NCBI RefSeq assembly: GCF_014884385.1
Contig: NZ_WKFH01000003.1
Span: forward strand, 806,001-870,000
Reading direction: 5' to 3'
Source of the DNA: Phycobacter azelaicus
GTDB lineage: Bacteria; Pseudomonadota; Alphaproteobacteria; Rhodobacterales; Rhodobacteraceae
Length of the DNA: 64,000 bases
Both the position numbers and the translations under genes were made by a program. Positions within the stretch are counted from its first letter, which is position 1. Each line of letters starts with the position of its first letter. The notes below the pieces were generated by a model. It made no database searches and had not been told where the DNA came from. It saw only the letters and a list, made by a program, of their open reading frames with translations. Positions 18,306 to 28,188 of the stretch are shown here, piece by piece.

Positions 18306-20348
18306 ATGACCAAGACAATCCTATTTGATCCTCTGTTGCCCTGGCCCGCGATCTGGGCGCTGACAGCGATAACCGCTGTCGCCCTTTTCCTTGCGATCTG
18401 GACCCGGATGCGCGGCTGGCTCTTGCGCGCGGGTGCATCCCTGGCGTTGCTGGCCTTGCTCGCCGGGCCGGTTGTGCAGAATGAAAACACTGAACCGCTC
18501 AGCGATATCGTGATCGTGGTCACGGATGAAACCTCCAGCCAGAGCCTGCCGGGGCGCTTGGAGCAGATGGCAGACGCCAAAACAGGGCTCGCGCGCGCGC
18601 TTGAGGCCCGACCCAATACGGAAACGCGATGGATCAACGTTCCGGACGCAGCGGACGACAGCGGCACCGCCCTGATGCAAGCAGTATCTGACGCGCTGGC
18701 CGATGCGCCCCGTGGACGGATTGCCGGCATAATCGCGCTCTCGGACGGGCAAGTGCACGATGCGGATCGCGTACCCGACCTGCCTGCCCCGCTTCACCTG
18801 CTGATGACCGGCAAAGACAGCGACTGGGACCGCCGACTTGTGGTCCGTAATGCCCCCGCCTTTGGCATTATTGGCGAACCGATTACCCTCACGCTCCGCA
18901 TCGAAGATCAGGGCGCGCGACCAGACGGGAGCGCTTCGGCCCCCTTGGATATTGCCATCGACGGGGGCGAGCCCAAGCGTTTCAACCTGCCGGTTGGGGT
19001 GGATTTCGACCTGCCACTGGCGCTGCCCCATGGCGGTAGAAACGTGATCGAATTCTCAACACCCGAAGCGGACGGAGAGCTGACCGCGCGCAACAACACT
19101 GCACTCATCCAGATCAACGGCGTGCGTGACCGCTTGCGGGTGCTGCTGGTTTCGGGAGAGCCACATCCCGGCGGACGTACCTGGCGCAACCTTCTGAAAT
19201 CGGACAGCTCGGTAGATTTGGTGCATTTCACGATCCTTCGCCCGCCAGAAAAGCAGGACGGGGTGCCAGTCGACGAGTTGAGTCTCATTGCCTTTCCGAC
19301 GCGGGAGCTGTTCCTCGAAAAGATAGATGATTTCGATCTCATCATCTTTGACCGCTACAAACGGCGCGGTATTCTTCCTGCGATCTATCTCGACAATGTT
19401 GCCGACTATGTCGCCAAGGGCGGCGCGGTGCTGATTGCAGCAGGTCCGGATTTTGCCAGTGCCGCGAGTATCTATCGCAGCCCCCTGTCAGCCGTTCTGC
19501 CCGCCAACCCCACGGCGCGCGTCTTTGAGCAGCCCTACCTGCCCGAGGTGACAGACATTGGTGACCGCCATCCGGTGACTGCCGATCTGCAGGCAGACGG
19601 GACATGGGGCCGATGGCTGCGGCAGATCGATTTGGAGGCGCCCGAGGGCGATATCCTGATGGAAGGGGTCGACGGGCGCCCGCTCCTGATCCTCAATCGC
19701 GAGGGTGAAGGCCGGGTTGCTCTTCTGGCCTCGGATCATGCCTGGCTCTGGAGTCGCGGCTATGAGGGCGGCGGCCCACAACTTGAGCTACTGCGCCGAC
19801 TGGCCCATTGGATGATGAAAGAGCCGGAACTGGAAGAAGAGGTTTTGACCGCCGAGGCGACGGGGCAAACCATGCAGATTACCCGGCGCAGCCTCGAAGA
19901 CAGTATCGGCGCGGTGACCATCACGGCCCCCGACGGCAGCGAAACCTCCCTCGAGCTGTCGGAAGAGGCACCAGGAATTTGGCAAGGTCGCCATACGGGC
20001 AGTGAAATCGGCCTTTATCGGCTAAAAGAAGGGGACGCAGAAGCTGTGATCGGTCTCGGCCCAGCAGCGCCAAAGGAATTCGCACAGACAATCGCCACCG
20101 GAGATATTCTGAGCCCGGTGATTGCATCGGCGCGCGGCGGGATCCTGCGGCTTGAAGAGGGGCTTCCCCGACTGCGTGATGTACGAGAAGGACGCCCCGC
20201 GTCGGGGCGTGGCTGGATCGGCCTGACCCCACGCGAAGCCTATGAGACCCTTTCAGTTTCTCAGCACCCCCTGCTGCCGGCCTGGCTCATGCTGCTGGTG
20301 ATTGCCGCGCTGATGACCGCCGGTTGGTTGCGGGAAGGGCGCAGCTGA
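18306..20348 (+). CDS. Large membrane protein with amidotransferase-like domain
   Basis: A 680-residue protein closing the MoxR operon. It has two N-terminal helices (WPAIWALTAITAVALFLAIW and LLRAGASLALLALLAGPVV), a VWA-like stretch (IVIVVTDETSSQSLPG), and a central domain like a class I glutamine amidotransferase (RVLLVSGEPHPGGRTWRNLL to GGAVLIAAGPDFAS). One helix lies at the extreme C terminus. The amidotransferase-like part lacks a visible catalytic Cys, so it is probably a binding fold. It starts nine bases after the DUF4159 gene. This set is conserved in alphaproteobacteria, but its client protein is not established. Confidence 0.8.
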   Translation: MTKTILFDPLLPWPAIWALTAITAVALFLAIWTRMRGWLLRAGASLALLALLAGPVVQNENTEPLSDIVIVVTDETSSQSLPGRLEQMADAKTGLARALEARPNTETRWINVPDAADDSGTALMQAVSDALADAPRGRIAGIIALSDGQVHDADRVPDLPAPLHLLMTGKDSDWDRRLVVRNAPAFGIIGEPITLTLRIEDQGARPDGSASAPLDIAIDGGEPKRFNLPVGVDFDLPLALPHGGRNVIEFSTPEADGELTARNNTALIQINGVRDRLRVLLVSGEPHPGGRTWRNLLKSDSSVDLVHFTILRPPEKQDGVPVDELSLIAFPTRELFLEKIDDFDLIIFDRYKRRGILPAIYLDNVADYVAKGGAVLIAAGPDFASAASIYRSPLSAVLPANPTARVFEQPYLPEVTDIGDRHPVTADLQADGTWGRWLRQIDLEAPEGDILMEGVDGRPLLILNREGEGRVALLASDHAWLWSRGYEGGGPQLELLRRLAHWMMKEPELEEEVLTAEATGQTMQITRRSLEDSIGAVTITAPDGSETSLELSEEAPGIWQGRHTGSEIGLYRLKEGDAEAVIGLGPAAPKEFAQTIATGDILSPVIASARGGILRLEEGLPRLRDVREGRPASGRGWIGLTPREAYETLSVSQHPLLPAWLMLLVIAALMTAGWLREGRS

Positions 20349-20356
20349 CCGATCGT

Positions 20357-20384
20357 TTGATTAAGTTTCCTTGGCGGTTATGAC
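20357..20384 (+). promoter_or_regulatory. Candidate sigma70-like promoter in convergent gap
   Basis: TTGATT at 20357-20362 and TATGAC at 20379-20384 are separated by 16 bases, a plausible -35/-10 pair. It lies only nine bases after the stop of the 680-aa gene and points into the three-hairpin element at 20395-20470. If active, it would make a short RNA starting near 20391. Such pairs arise by chance fairly often, so confidence is low. Confidence 0.3.
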
Positions 20385-20394
20385 ACAAGTGAAC

Positions 20395-20470
20395 GGGGTC
20401 CCTCCCGCCCGTATCGGGCCTCCTACCGGAGACCCTCTCCAGTTGGGCTGGGCGCCGCGCAAGCGCGGCG
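20395..20470 (+). repeat. Three-hairpin intergenic element, copy 1
   Basis: First of five copies of an element with the order hairpin 1, hairpin 2, TTGGGC, hairpin 3. Here hairpin 1 is CGGG-GTCCCT-CCCG (20395-20407), containing CTCCCGC at 20402-20408. Hairpin 2 is GCCCG-TAT-CGGGC and overlaps it; an outer stem GGGTC/GACCC (20396-20400 and 20431-20435) is also possible. TTGGGC is at 20443-20448, and hairpin 3 is CGCCGCGC-AA-GCGCGGCG (20453-20470). It lies 46 bases after the stop of the plus-strand operon, in the gap shared with convergent pbpC. The C/U-rich runs CCUCCC and CCUCCU resemble anti-Shine-Dalgarno motifs. Confidence 0.65.
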
Positions 20471-20522
20471 TGGTCTTTAATGGCTACCCGGCATGACACC
20501 GCATGAGCACCGGATTGATCGA

Positions 20523-22607
20523 TCACTCTATCTGGATCGCCACACGTGCCGAGCGCCCGGCCGCATCGACCACCACCAGATCGGAAAACCCCAGACCAGG
20601 GCTCGGGATTTCAAGCTCACGGGACTGAACACCCTTCAGAACCGGCCTTCCATCGGCCAGCACGACAAAGGGCGCCTGCCCGCCGCGCAGCTTGAGTGGC
20701 AAGCTTTGGCCCTCCAGCGCGAGCCGTGCTCCATCAGGTGGGAACAGAAGTTGAGGCGCATCTCCTGCTGGTTCAAACACGGCATCCCGCGCCCGGAAAC
20801 GGCGCAGCGGGGGTGGCAGCTCGGCAGCAGACAGGATCAGGGTGGCTGCGGGCGGCGGCGGCAGGGCCTCAAAATCGGGTTTCAACAGGCCGAAGGCTTC
20901 GAACAGAACAGGAGCAGCCAAATCGCCCCCAAAGGCGCCCGGTACCGGAGTGCCATCCGCCCGCCCCATCCAGATACCGATCACATGGCGCCCGTCCCAG
21001 CCGACCGCCCAGGCATCCCTGTGTCCGTATGATGTACCAGTCTTATAGGCGAGACTACCCGCCCGCCCACCCGGTGGCGGAGTAAGATCGCGCAGGATGT
21101 CACCCAGATGCCAGGCTGCCACATCCGAAATCATCCGGGGGCGTTCGACTTTAGCCGTGCTGCCCAGAACGCGTAGCTCAGCGCCCTGTCCGCCTGCAGC
21201 CAAACCCGCATAAAGTTGCACCAGATCCTGAAGGGAAAGGCCCACTCCCCCCAGTGAAATGGCAAGACCGGGCGCGCCACCCGGCAGGTGAGGAGAGGCT
21301 CCTCCCCGACGCAACCCGGCCATGACCTGCGGCGGGCCCAATTCTCGGGTTAACTTCACCACCGGTATGTTCAGCGACAACTGCAGTGCCTCGCGCACCC
21401 GTAGATCTCCGCGGAATACACCATCGAAATTCTGCGGCGCATAGCCTTCGAAATCGACCGGGCCGTCGTGGATCAGTGTCTCCGGATGCACCAGCCCCTG
21501 ATCAAAAGCCAGCCCATAGACCAGAGGTTTAAGGGTTGAGCCGGGAGACCGCAGCGCCTGGGTCATATCCACAAACCCTTGCCGTCCCTGATTGGCATAA
21601 CCGGGTGAGCCGACAGAGGCGAGAATCTCGCCGCTTTGGTGGTCGGCCACGATCATCGCGGCCGAAAGCCGATCCCCAGCGCGTTGCGCGGCTGCTTGCA
21701 TCAACCGCTCCATCCGGGTCTGAAGCTCTGCATCAACGGTCAATGACAAACGCCGCACACCGGGCATTTCAAGGCGCAGGCGATCGGCCAGATGCGGCGC
21801 TAGCCTGGGCATTCCGGCCATGACCTTTGGTAAGGATGCCCTGCTGGCGCTTGAGCCGTCCTCAAGACTCAGGACGCCACTTGCAACCATCCGCTTCAGG
21901 ACCTGAGCACGTGCCGCCTTGGCCGCCTCTGGCGCGCGGTCGGGCCTGCGACCTTCAGGTGCCTGTGGCAACGCGACCAGCAGAGCGGCCTCCGCCGGTG
22001 TCAGGCGGCGCGGCTCCTTTCCGAACCAGACATAGGCCGCCGCGCGCACTCCTTCGACATTGCCCCCATATGGCGCATGAGTGAGGTAGAGCGCCAGGAT
22101 CTCGGTTTTGCTGAGACGCCGTTCCAAGGCCAGCGCCAGCCGGATCTGACGCAGCTTTCCGGACCAGCGCCCCGTGGGACCATCCTCCAAAAGGCGCGCA
22201 AGTTGCATGGTCAGCGTGGAGCCGCCGGACACCACCCGTCCATGACGCAGCGCCTGCCCCGCTGCCCGTGCCAGCGCCAGCACATCTACCCCAGAGTGGG
22301 ACCAAAAGCGGCGATCTTCATAGGCGATCAGCATCTCGAGGAAGCGCGGGTCCACCTGATCGAGACTGAGCCCCATGCGCCAGATGCCATCCTCCACCGG
22401 ATAAACGCGCAAGATCTGCCCATTGCGATCAAGAACTTCGGTCGAGGTTTCAGTCAGTGTCGGGAGCAGCTCGGTGCGCTCAACCCAGACGTCGAACTGA
22501 CGCCAGCCAAGCCCAAGGCCGAGAGCCAATGCACAGGCCAGCCCAAGCCATCGGAAACTGACTGACCAGACGAAAGGCACGGACACCCCCCGCCCCACTC
22601 GTTTCAT
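20523..22607 (-). CDS. pbpC: Penicillin-binding protein 1C
   Basis: A bifunctional peptidoglycan enzyme of 694 residues, anchored by an N-terminal helix (WLGLACALALGLGLGW). The glycosyltransferase domain (GT51) has EDRRFWSHSGVD and GGSTLTMQLARLL. The transpeptidase domain has SPGSTLKP (S-x-x-K), SLN, and KTGTS. A BiPBP_C domain occupies the last 90 residues. This order and the AVGWDGRHVIGIWMGRADG stretch are specific to the PBP1C group. Its ATG overlaps the alpha-2-macroglobulin stop by four bases, the same partnership seen in E. coli. The macroglobulin is thought to trap proteases that breach the outer membrane while PbpC repairs the wall. Confidence 0.95.
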   Translation of the reverse strand: MKRVGRGVSVPFVWSVSFRWLGLACALALGLGLGWRQFDVWVERTELLPTLTETSTEVLDRNGQILRVYPVEDGIWRMGLSLDQVDPRFLEMLIAYEDRRFWSHSGVDVLALARAAGQALRHGRVVSGGSTLTMQLARLLEDGPTGRWSGKLRQIRLALALERRLSKTEILALYLTHAPYGGNVEGVRAAAYVWFGKEPRRLTPAEAALLVALPQAPEGRRPDRAPEAAKAARAQVLKRMVASGVLSLEDGSSASRASLPKVMAGMPRLAPHLADRLRLEMPGVRRLSLTVDAELQTRMERLMQAAAQRAGDRLSAAMIVADHQSGEILASVGSPGYANQGRQGFVDMTQALRSPGSTLKPLVYGLAFDQGLVHPETLIHDGPVDFEGYAPQNFDGVFRGDLRVREALQLSLNIPVVKLTRELGPPQVMAGLRRGGASPHLPGGAPGLAISLGGVGLSLQDLVQLYAGLAAGGQGAELRVLGSTAKVERPRMISDVAAWHLGDILRDLTPPPGGRAGSLAYKTGTSYGHRDAWAVGWDGRHVIGIWMGRADGTPVPGAFGGDLAAPVLFEAFGLLKPDFEALPPPPAATLILSAAELPPPLRRFRARDAVFEPAGDAPQLLFPPDGARLALEGQSLPLKLRGGQAPFVVLADGRPVLKGVQSRELEIPSPGLGFSDLVVVDAAGRSARVAIQIE

Positions 22608-25600
22608 CGAACCTCGACCCGGCCTGCTGCGGTATGGGCGCGATAGGCAGGTCGGTACATATCCTCGACCGAGGCGGCAGGGTGATGGAAGCTGCCCGGT
22701 GTCACCGCGCGGGCGACATAGGCCAGCGTCACAGTGCTACTGCCCCCTATATCAACCGCCGCAAGGAAACGGTCCGAGCGGAACTCGGCATGAGTGGCCT
22801 CACTGAGGTTCAGCCAGTCAAGATCCCGCAGATCGCCTGAGCGCAGCAGGTTCGGGTTGTCGATCTCCACCCCAGCCGACAGCGGGTCATTCACCATCAA
22901 TCGGGCTCCGGTACCCTCATGCGGAGTTACAGTCAGCACCGTGACAAAACGCGCTCCGGTCTCAAAGCTAAGCGTCTCGATCGGTGCGCCATCCATCGTG
23001 TAGTAAGAGCGGGTCAGCGTGTAGCCATAGCCCGCCGCGTCCGGCGCAACCTCGGGCACACCCATGGTGGTCAAAGTGATCTCCACATCACGGCCAGAGG
23101 CTGCCGCGATGGACTTGGGATCTGCACCGCTGCCGCCCTCCAACACTTCAACAAACGGACCGCTGACAGTTTGTCCGTTGACCAAAAGACCGCTGTGCTC
23201 TGGGGTTGAGACCAGAGCCTGAGCTGCCAACAGGGTCCAGGCGGCCTCTTGCGTGGACATGGTCGAACCGTCCTCGGTCATCCGCGCCAGCAAGTAGTCG
23301 CGGCTCACGGCGGCGCTACCCGCTTCGCTGGCCAAGGCGAGAACTGCCGCCGCATCCCGGCGGTTGGTCCCATAGTCGGCCCGCCAGACCGGAGCCTCGG
23401 TCCCGCTACGGCCAAGCATTTGCGCTGCACGGGCAAACATCCGATCTGCACGCCGCTGATCGCCATAGGCTGCAAGGGCGGCCCCCAGCTGCGCAGCTGC
23501 CAGCGGGGTGGCAAAATCGCCTGATTTCACATCCGCATAATAGCGCAGATCGCCCATTGCGGCGGCCCCTTCGCGCGCCAGAACCAGCAACGCATAGGCG
23601 ATGTCTTCTCCGCCCTCATCGAAATCGGGGGCGTAGTTGATACGGTTTCGCAGGTTGTCCATGGCCTGAGCAAAGGCCTGGTCCGGGACGTCGTGTCCTT
23701 GCGCGCGGGCGCGAGACAGGAAATCGCTGGCATAGGCATCGAGCCAGAAATCCCCACTTTCTGCCCGCCAAAGACCAAAGGCCCCATTGCTTGCCTGCCG
23801 TGTCAAGACCTTGCGAATGGCGGCATCAATGCGCGCATTCACAGCCGGGCCATTTCCCAGCCCTGCGGCTTCAGCGACCGAAGACAGGTACAAAAGCGGC
23901 ATCGCCGTCGAGGTCACCTGCTCAGTGCAGCCATAGGGGTAACGATCCAACTGTGCCAGAAGGCCGGGCACATCCAACCTTGCCAAAGGTCCGGAAGAAA
24001 GCACCGCCCGCGCGGTGCCCGGTCTGAGGCCAGCAAAGACATCTTCGCTGAACTGGAAGCTGTCGCCCGCTGCAAGACGGAAGCGCCGCGTTTGTGCGAC
24101 AGCAGGATCATTCGCTCGGACCGGCAGGCGCAGCCGCTGGGTCAAAGGCAGCCCTGCAGGCGTCGTCAGTGTGAGTTCAATCTCGGGGTCACCCGCGCCA
24201 AGGGCCGTCACCGGAAGCTCCAGCACCGCTTTGCCCTGCTCAGCCAAAATGACCGAGGTCGGCAGGCTGCCAAGGCTGATCCCCGTACCGACAGAGCGCG
24301 CCGCAAGCGCCATTTCCCCGGCAGGACCATCGGCATGAACGATCTCGATCCGGGCGCGGCTCTGATCCCCAGGCGCAAGAAAGCGCGGAACCGCAGCAGT
24401 CACGACCACAGGATCCCGCACCAGCATATCTGCCTCGGCCTCCCCCACGGCGCGTTTCGACCAAGCCACTGCCATGAAGCGAACCGTGCCATTGAAGGCG
24501 GGCAGGTCGACGGGGAACATGGCGGTTCCGTCCTCCCCGACCTGCAAGGGGCCAGAGAAGACCGCCACCAGATCCTGCGTCGGCGGCGGCGACTGCATGC
24601 GCATTCCATTGTCGGCATCCCCGCCCGAACGCACCTGCCCCATGGCGCCATTTCCGGGATCGATCAGACGACCATAAAGATCGCGCAGCTCCATCCCCAA
24701 CCGCCGCTGTCCGTGGTAATGCCCTGAGGGATCGGGGCTTTGGAAGCCGGTGAGATTGAGGATGCCCAGATCCACGGCAGCTACGGTGAGCCAAACTTCT
24801 TCACCTGCGGCCGCGCCATCGACGCTGACCCGCGCTATCTGGGTGCCACGCGGGCGCGCCACCGCGGGCACATCGATTGCGACCTTCAACTCTTGGCCTG
24901 GCTGGGTGACCTTGGCATGCGCAAGCCCCAGTGCGCGCGCGGGTGTACGGCTGGCCTTGCCCGTAACAGGCTGCAGCACGGTCGCAGTCACATAGGCGCC
25001 GCTGCCCCACTCCTCGGTCACGCTCAAAGGGATCGTTGTTTCACCGGCGGGAACCTCGACCGCCATGCGTTCGATCAGGCGATTGGAGACTACCGAGATC
25101 AGCGCGGTTCCCGCCGCTCGCGGCACGATACGCAGTCGCGCGGTGTCACCGGGCTGATAGCTACCCGCATCCAGCGACAGCTCCAGACGGTCTGGCGTGG
25201 CGGCGCTATCGGCGGGCGCATACCATCCTGCATAGAAATCCAGAGCCGCAGAGACAGGGGTGCCATCCAGCCGTTCAATCACCAGCTCGTAGCGCCCCCA
25301 CTGAACGGGTTCGGACAGCTGCAGCGGCGCGGTGCCGAGTGTCGCTTCTCCGGTCGCAACCCGAGTGCGGCGGGTGGTTGGCTCCCAGTTCCAGTTGCCA
25401 TAAAGCTGATACCACTGGTAACGCGTCTCGACCCGATTCAGGGTCCATTTCACATGCATCGGCTTTGGCAAAAGGTCAGGGCCGAGGGAGATCACCTCGA
25501 ATCCGGCCTCGCTACCCTCGCCGACCACACCTTCAAACAAGGGGCGGATACCGATCACCGGCGTCGCGGGGCGGACAGGAATCGTCAGCTCACGCTCAAC

Positions 25601-28045
25601 CGGGCGAGCGGCGCCATCCATCAGCCGTGTAACGACCATCGCCTGCATCGGCTTTCCCTCCGCGACGGCAGAGGGCAGAGACACCACAAGCGAGGCCGCT
25701 CCTGCCGCGTCGGTCTTTTCCCCGCCAAAGTACGAGCGCTGCGGATTGGCCTGCGCATCGTAACGGCCAAAGCGGTATCCGGGCCAGCCCTCGACCGTGT
25801 CGCTTGCGCTGAGGCGCAGATCGCCGTCGATTGTCAAACCGCTGCCCGGCGCACCGAAGAGATAGCGGGCGGAAATCTCTAGCTGCGCCGCCTCTCCGGG
25901 TATCAACGCATCGGCATTGGAAACGCTTTGGTCAAAATCGATACGCTCGGGCAGGAAATCCTCCACCAGGATCTGCCGTGTGGCCAGCGCAGGGCCTTTT
26001 GGATCGCTCTTGAGATCCAGTCTCCAGGTGCCACGTGGCGCTGACTGACCGATCGGTAGGGATAGCGCATATCCTCCAGCCTCCCCCGCTGTCAAGACAT
26101 GACGGCTGTACTCCACACCATCCGGGCGGTGCAGGATCGCAATAAGGGGAAGGCCTTCAATCGCCTGGGCACGGCTGTCACGTGTCAGGGCGGTCACATG
26201 GACCACCTCCCCGGCCCGGTAGGCGCCGCGATCCGTGGTCAGAAATACATCCACCGGCCCCGGCGCTGGCCGCCCTTCAACACCCCGATCCGAAAGATCA
26301 AAGGCTGCATCCTTCAGAGATAAAAAGGAAAAGTCCACATCTCCCTGTTTCGCCATGACCATGGCAGGCGCCGCAGCTCCGCGACCACGCGACAGTCCTG
26401 GGGCAAAGCGGGCGTAGCCTGTTGCGTCTGTCTCCGTTGTGGCCAGAACGGCATTTGCGTTGGAAATCAGCGTCACCTCGACCCCTGCACGGGGCTTGGC
26501 ATCCGTCAGACCCTGCACCTGGACATGCAGCCCATCTGCGCCGGACATGGTACTGAGACCAAGATCGGTCAGCACGAACCATTGAGTCGCGCCGGGGTCA
26601 TCGTAGGGGTCAGCGCCCGGGATACGGGCTGACAATGCATAAACCCCTACCGGTCGGTCAGCCAAAACCTCGGCCAGAGGCAAACCTGTAGTCACATCGC
26701 GGTTGAGTTCATTCTGAACACGCGCTGTACCGGCCCAGACTTCCTCTGCAATGTCAGAAGAAAAGTACTCATCCTGCCAGTGGGAGAGAGGGCGGCCAAA
26801 ATATCCTTCCTGCAGGGTGCGCAGCAGGTTGCGGTCGCTGACCCGCCGTAGTTGCAGGTCAATGTCGCGCAGATTGACCGTTTCAACAGGCAAGGCGACC
26901 TGATCAGATTTCGCAAGCACATAGGCGCGGCCCGGAAAACGCACCGCTGGCGCACGGTCGCGCACGTAATGGGTCACTTCCACCTCACGGATCAGCGCTT
27001 CACCGCTGGCGGCAGGCAGCCCGCGTCGCAAAGCAATGCGATACCGCTTGCCGTGCTCCACTCCATCAAGGCACAGCTGGCGGCCGGTCGCTACAACCGC
27101 GAGCCCTGCATCCATACCTTTCACGTAATCGCCATAGTCTACACCGCTGCGCTGCAGCTCCTCGGAGAACTCCATGCAGATACGGGGGCTGGCGCTATCA
27201 CTTTCCACGGAGCTGTCGGTGACGCGAAAACCGTATTTTCCAATCGCCTCGTCCAACAGTGCAGCCGTTTCAGGGCGCGGCGCAAGATCCTGGGCAAGAC
27301 GCAGGGTTGGCAGCATGTCACGACCACGGCCCAGGCGCTCTAGGGCGCGGGCGGCGCGCTGCAGCGCATCTGCCTGAAGCGGCAAGACGTCGGCCCGCAG
27401 ATACGCGTTCAGCGCAGCGGACAACGCCGCCTCGCGCCGGGATCTGTTGTCCTGATTACCACGCTCTGCGAATCGTAGCCAAAGCGTGGAAATCTCGCCC
27501 CACAGCATCGGATCGTCGGTGATCGCAACTGCTGAACTGAGCCAGCCAATGGCGTTCTGTGCGTTGCCACTGCGCGCTTGCATCCGGCCAGAACGGATCA
27601 TCTCATCCAGGCTGGCACCATAGGACGGATAACGCAGGCCAATTTCAGTGGCCTGCCGAAGGGCTGCTTCAAAGTCCTGCGCCCGTAGGAAATGCGCTGC
27701 TTCCATACGCTTGCGGGCCGCGACTTCCAGGGCCGCTGGAAGCGGGATTTTGACGGCAGAGATCGCGCCTTGGTAGGGCGTCGCCTCTTTCATCCCTGAT
27801 TTCGGAAAACACGCATTTGCCTTGCTGTTAAAGGAAAATCCGGCGCAATCGCGGTTGGCACTGCAGGCCCTGACACAAGACCTGAGATCTGTATCGAAAA
27901 GGGCTTGCAGATCAGAGCCATAGTAGTCGGTGTCCGCAAACGACTGGTAGCGAACCTGCGGCAGGACCCGATCCGGTGCAGCCTGCGCATGAGCCATACA
28001 GATCCACGATAGAGATACAAAGAAAGTAAGAAATCGACCCAGCAT
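22604..28045 (-). CDS. Bacterial alpha-2-macroglobulin with PAN/Apple domain
   Basis: A 1,813-residue periplasmic protease trap. A signal peptide (FLTFFVSLSWICMAHAQA) is followed by a PAN/Apple-like domain (about residues 25-100: CVRACSANRDCAGFSFNSKANACF). Then come macroglobulin MG domains, a bait-region stretch, and the thioester domain with an intact YGCTEQ whose cysteine is residue 1373. The thioester would bond covalently to a cleaving protease. The ATG at 28045 has GGAGG upstream and is preferred over a TTG at 28057. No lipobox cysteine follows the signal peptide, unlike E. coli YfhM, so it may be soluble. It is cotranscribed with pbpC and divergent from a hybrid kinase across 143 bases. 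Confidence 0.93.
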   Translation of the reverse strand: MLGRFLTFFVSLSWICMAHAQAAPDRVLPQVRYQSFADTDYYGSDLQALFDTDLRSCVRACSANRDCAGFSFNSKANACFPKSGMKEATPYQGAISAVKIPLPAALEVAARKRMEAAHFLRAQDFEAALRQATEIGLRYPSYGASLDEMIRSGRMQARSGNAQNAIGWLSSAVAITDDPMLWGEISTLWLRFAERGNQDNRSRREAALSAALNAYLRADVLPLQADALQRAARALERLGRGRDMLPTLRLAQDLAPRPETAALLDEAIGKYGFRVTDSSVESDSASPRICMEFSEELQRSGVDYGDYVKGMDAGLAVVATGRQLCLDGVEHGKRYRIALRRGLPAASGEALIREVEVTHYVRDRAPAVRFPGRAYVLAKSDQVALPVETVNLRDIDLQLRRVSDRNLLRTLQEGYFGRPLSHWQDEYFSSDIAEEVWAGTARVQNELNRDVTTGLPLAEVLADRPVGVYALSARIPGADPYDDPGATQWFVLTDLGLSTMSGADGLHVQVQGLTDAKPRAGVEVTLISNANAVLATTETDATGYARFAPGLSRGRGAAAPAMVMAKQGDVDFSFLSLKDAAFDLSDRGVEGRPAPGPVDVFLTTDRGAYRAGEVVHVTALTRDSRAQAIEGLPLIAILHRPDGVEYSRHVLTAGEAGGYALSLPIGQSAPRGTWRLDLKSDPKGPALATRQILVEDFLPERIDFDQSVSNADALIPGEAAQLEISARYLFGAPGSGLTIDGDLRLSASDTVEGWPGYRFGRYDAQANPQRSYFGGEKTDAAGAASLVVSLPSAVAEGKPMQAMVVTRLMDGAARPVERELTIPVRPATPVIGIRPLFEGVVGEGSEAGFEVISLGPDLLPKPMHVKWTLNRVETRYQWYQLYGNWNWEPTTRRTRVATGEATLGTAPLQLSEPVQWGRYELVIERLDGTPVSAALDFYAGWYAPADSAATPDRLELSLDAGSYQPGDTARLRIVPRAAGTALISVVSNRLIERMAVEVPAGETTIPLSVTEEWGSGAYVTATVLQPVTGKASRTPARALGLAHAKVTQPGQELKVAIDVPAVARPRGTQIARVSVDGAAAGEEVWLTVAAVDLGILNLTGFQSPDPSGHYHGQRRLGMELRDLYGRLIDPGNGAMGQVRSGGDADNGMRMQSPPPTQDLVAVFSGPLQVGEDGTAMFPVDLPAFNGTVRFMAVAWSKRAVGEAEADMLVRDPVVVTAAVPRFLAPGDQSRARIEIVHADGPAGEMALAARSVGTGISLGSLPTSVILAEQGKAVLELPVTALGAGDPEIELTLTTPAGLPLTQRLRLPVRANDPAVAQTRRFRLAAGDSFQFSEDVFAGLRPGTARAVLSSGPLARLDVPGLLAQLDRYPYGCTEQVTSTAMPLLYLSSVAEAAGLGNGPAVNARIDAAIRKVLTRQASNGAFGLWRAESGDFWLDAYASDFLSRARAQGHDVPDQAFAQAMDNLRNRINYAPDFDEGGEDIAYALLVLAREGAAAMGDLRYYADVKSGDFATPLAAAQLGAALAAYGDQRRADRMFARAAQMLGRSGTEAPVWRADYGTNRRDAAAVLALASEAGSAAVSRDYLLARMTEDGSTMSTQEAAWTLLAAQALVSTPEHSGLLVNGQTVSGPFVEVLEGGSGADPKSIAAASGRDVEITLTTMGVPEVAPDAAGYGYTLTRSYYTMDGAPIETLSFETGARFVTVLTVTPHEGTGARLMVNDPLSAGVEIDNPNLLRSGDLRDLDWLNLSEATHAEFRSDRFLAAVDIGGSSTVTLAYVARAVTPGSFHHPAASVEDMYRPAYRAHTAAGRVEVR

Positions 28046-28188
28046 GGCACCCTCCAAATGATGTCAGGCTGACATGCGTTTAACGCCATAGCAAGGTTTC
28101 CCGTCGTAACACCTTCAGAGGGCATATGTGTCGTATTTGAGAAGGCCAGGCGCAGTGTGTCTGTAGATTGAGGTTGGAGCACGCAGGG

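Noticed and set aside
23693..24727. A 344-codon open frame antisense to the alpha-2-macroglobulin gene.
   Set aside because: It has a basic, motif-free product and overlaps the conserved thioester region of the real gene.
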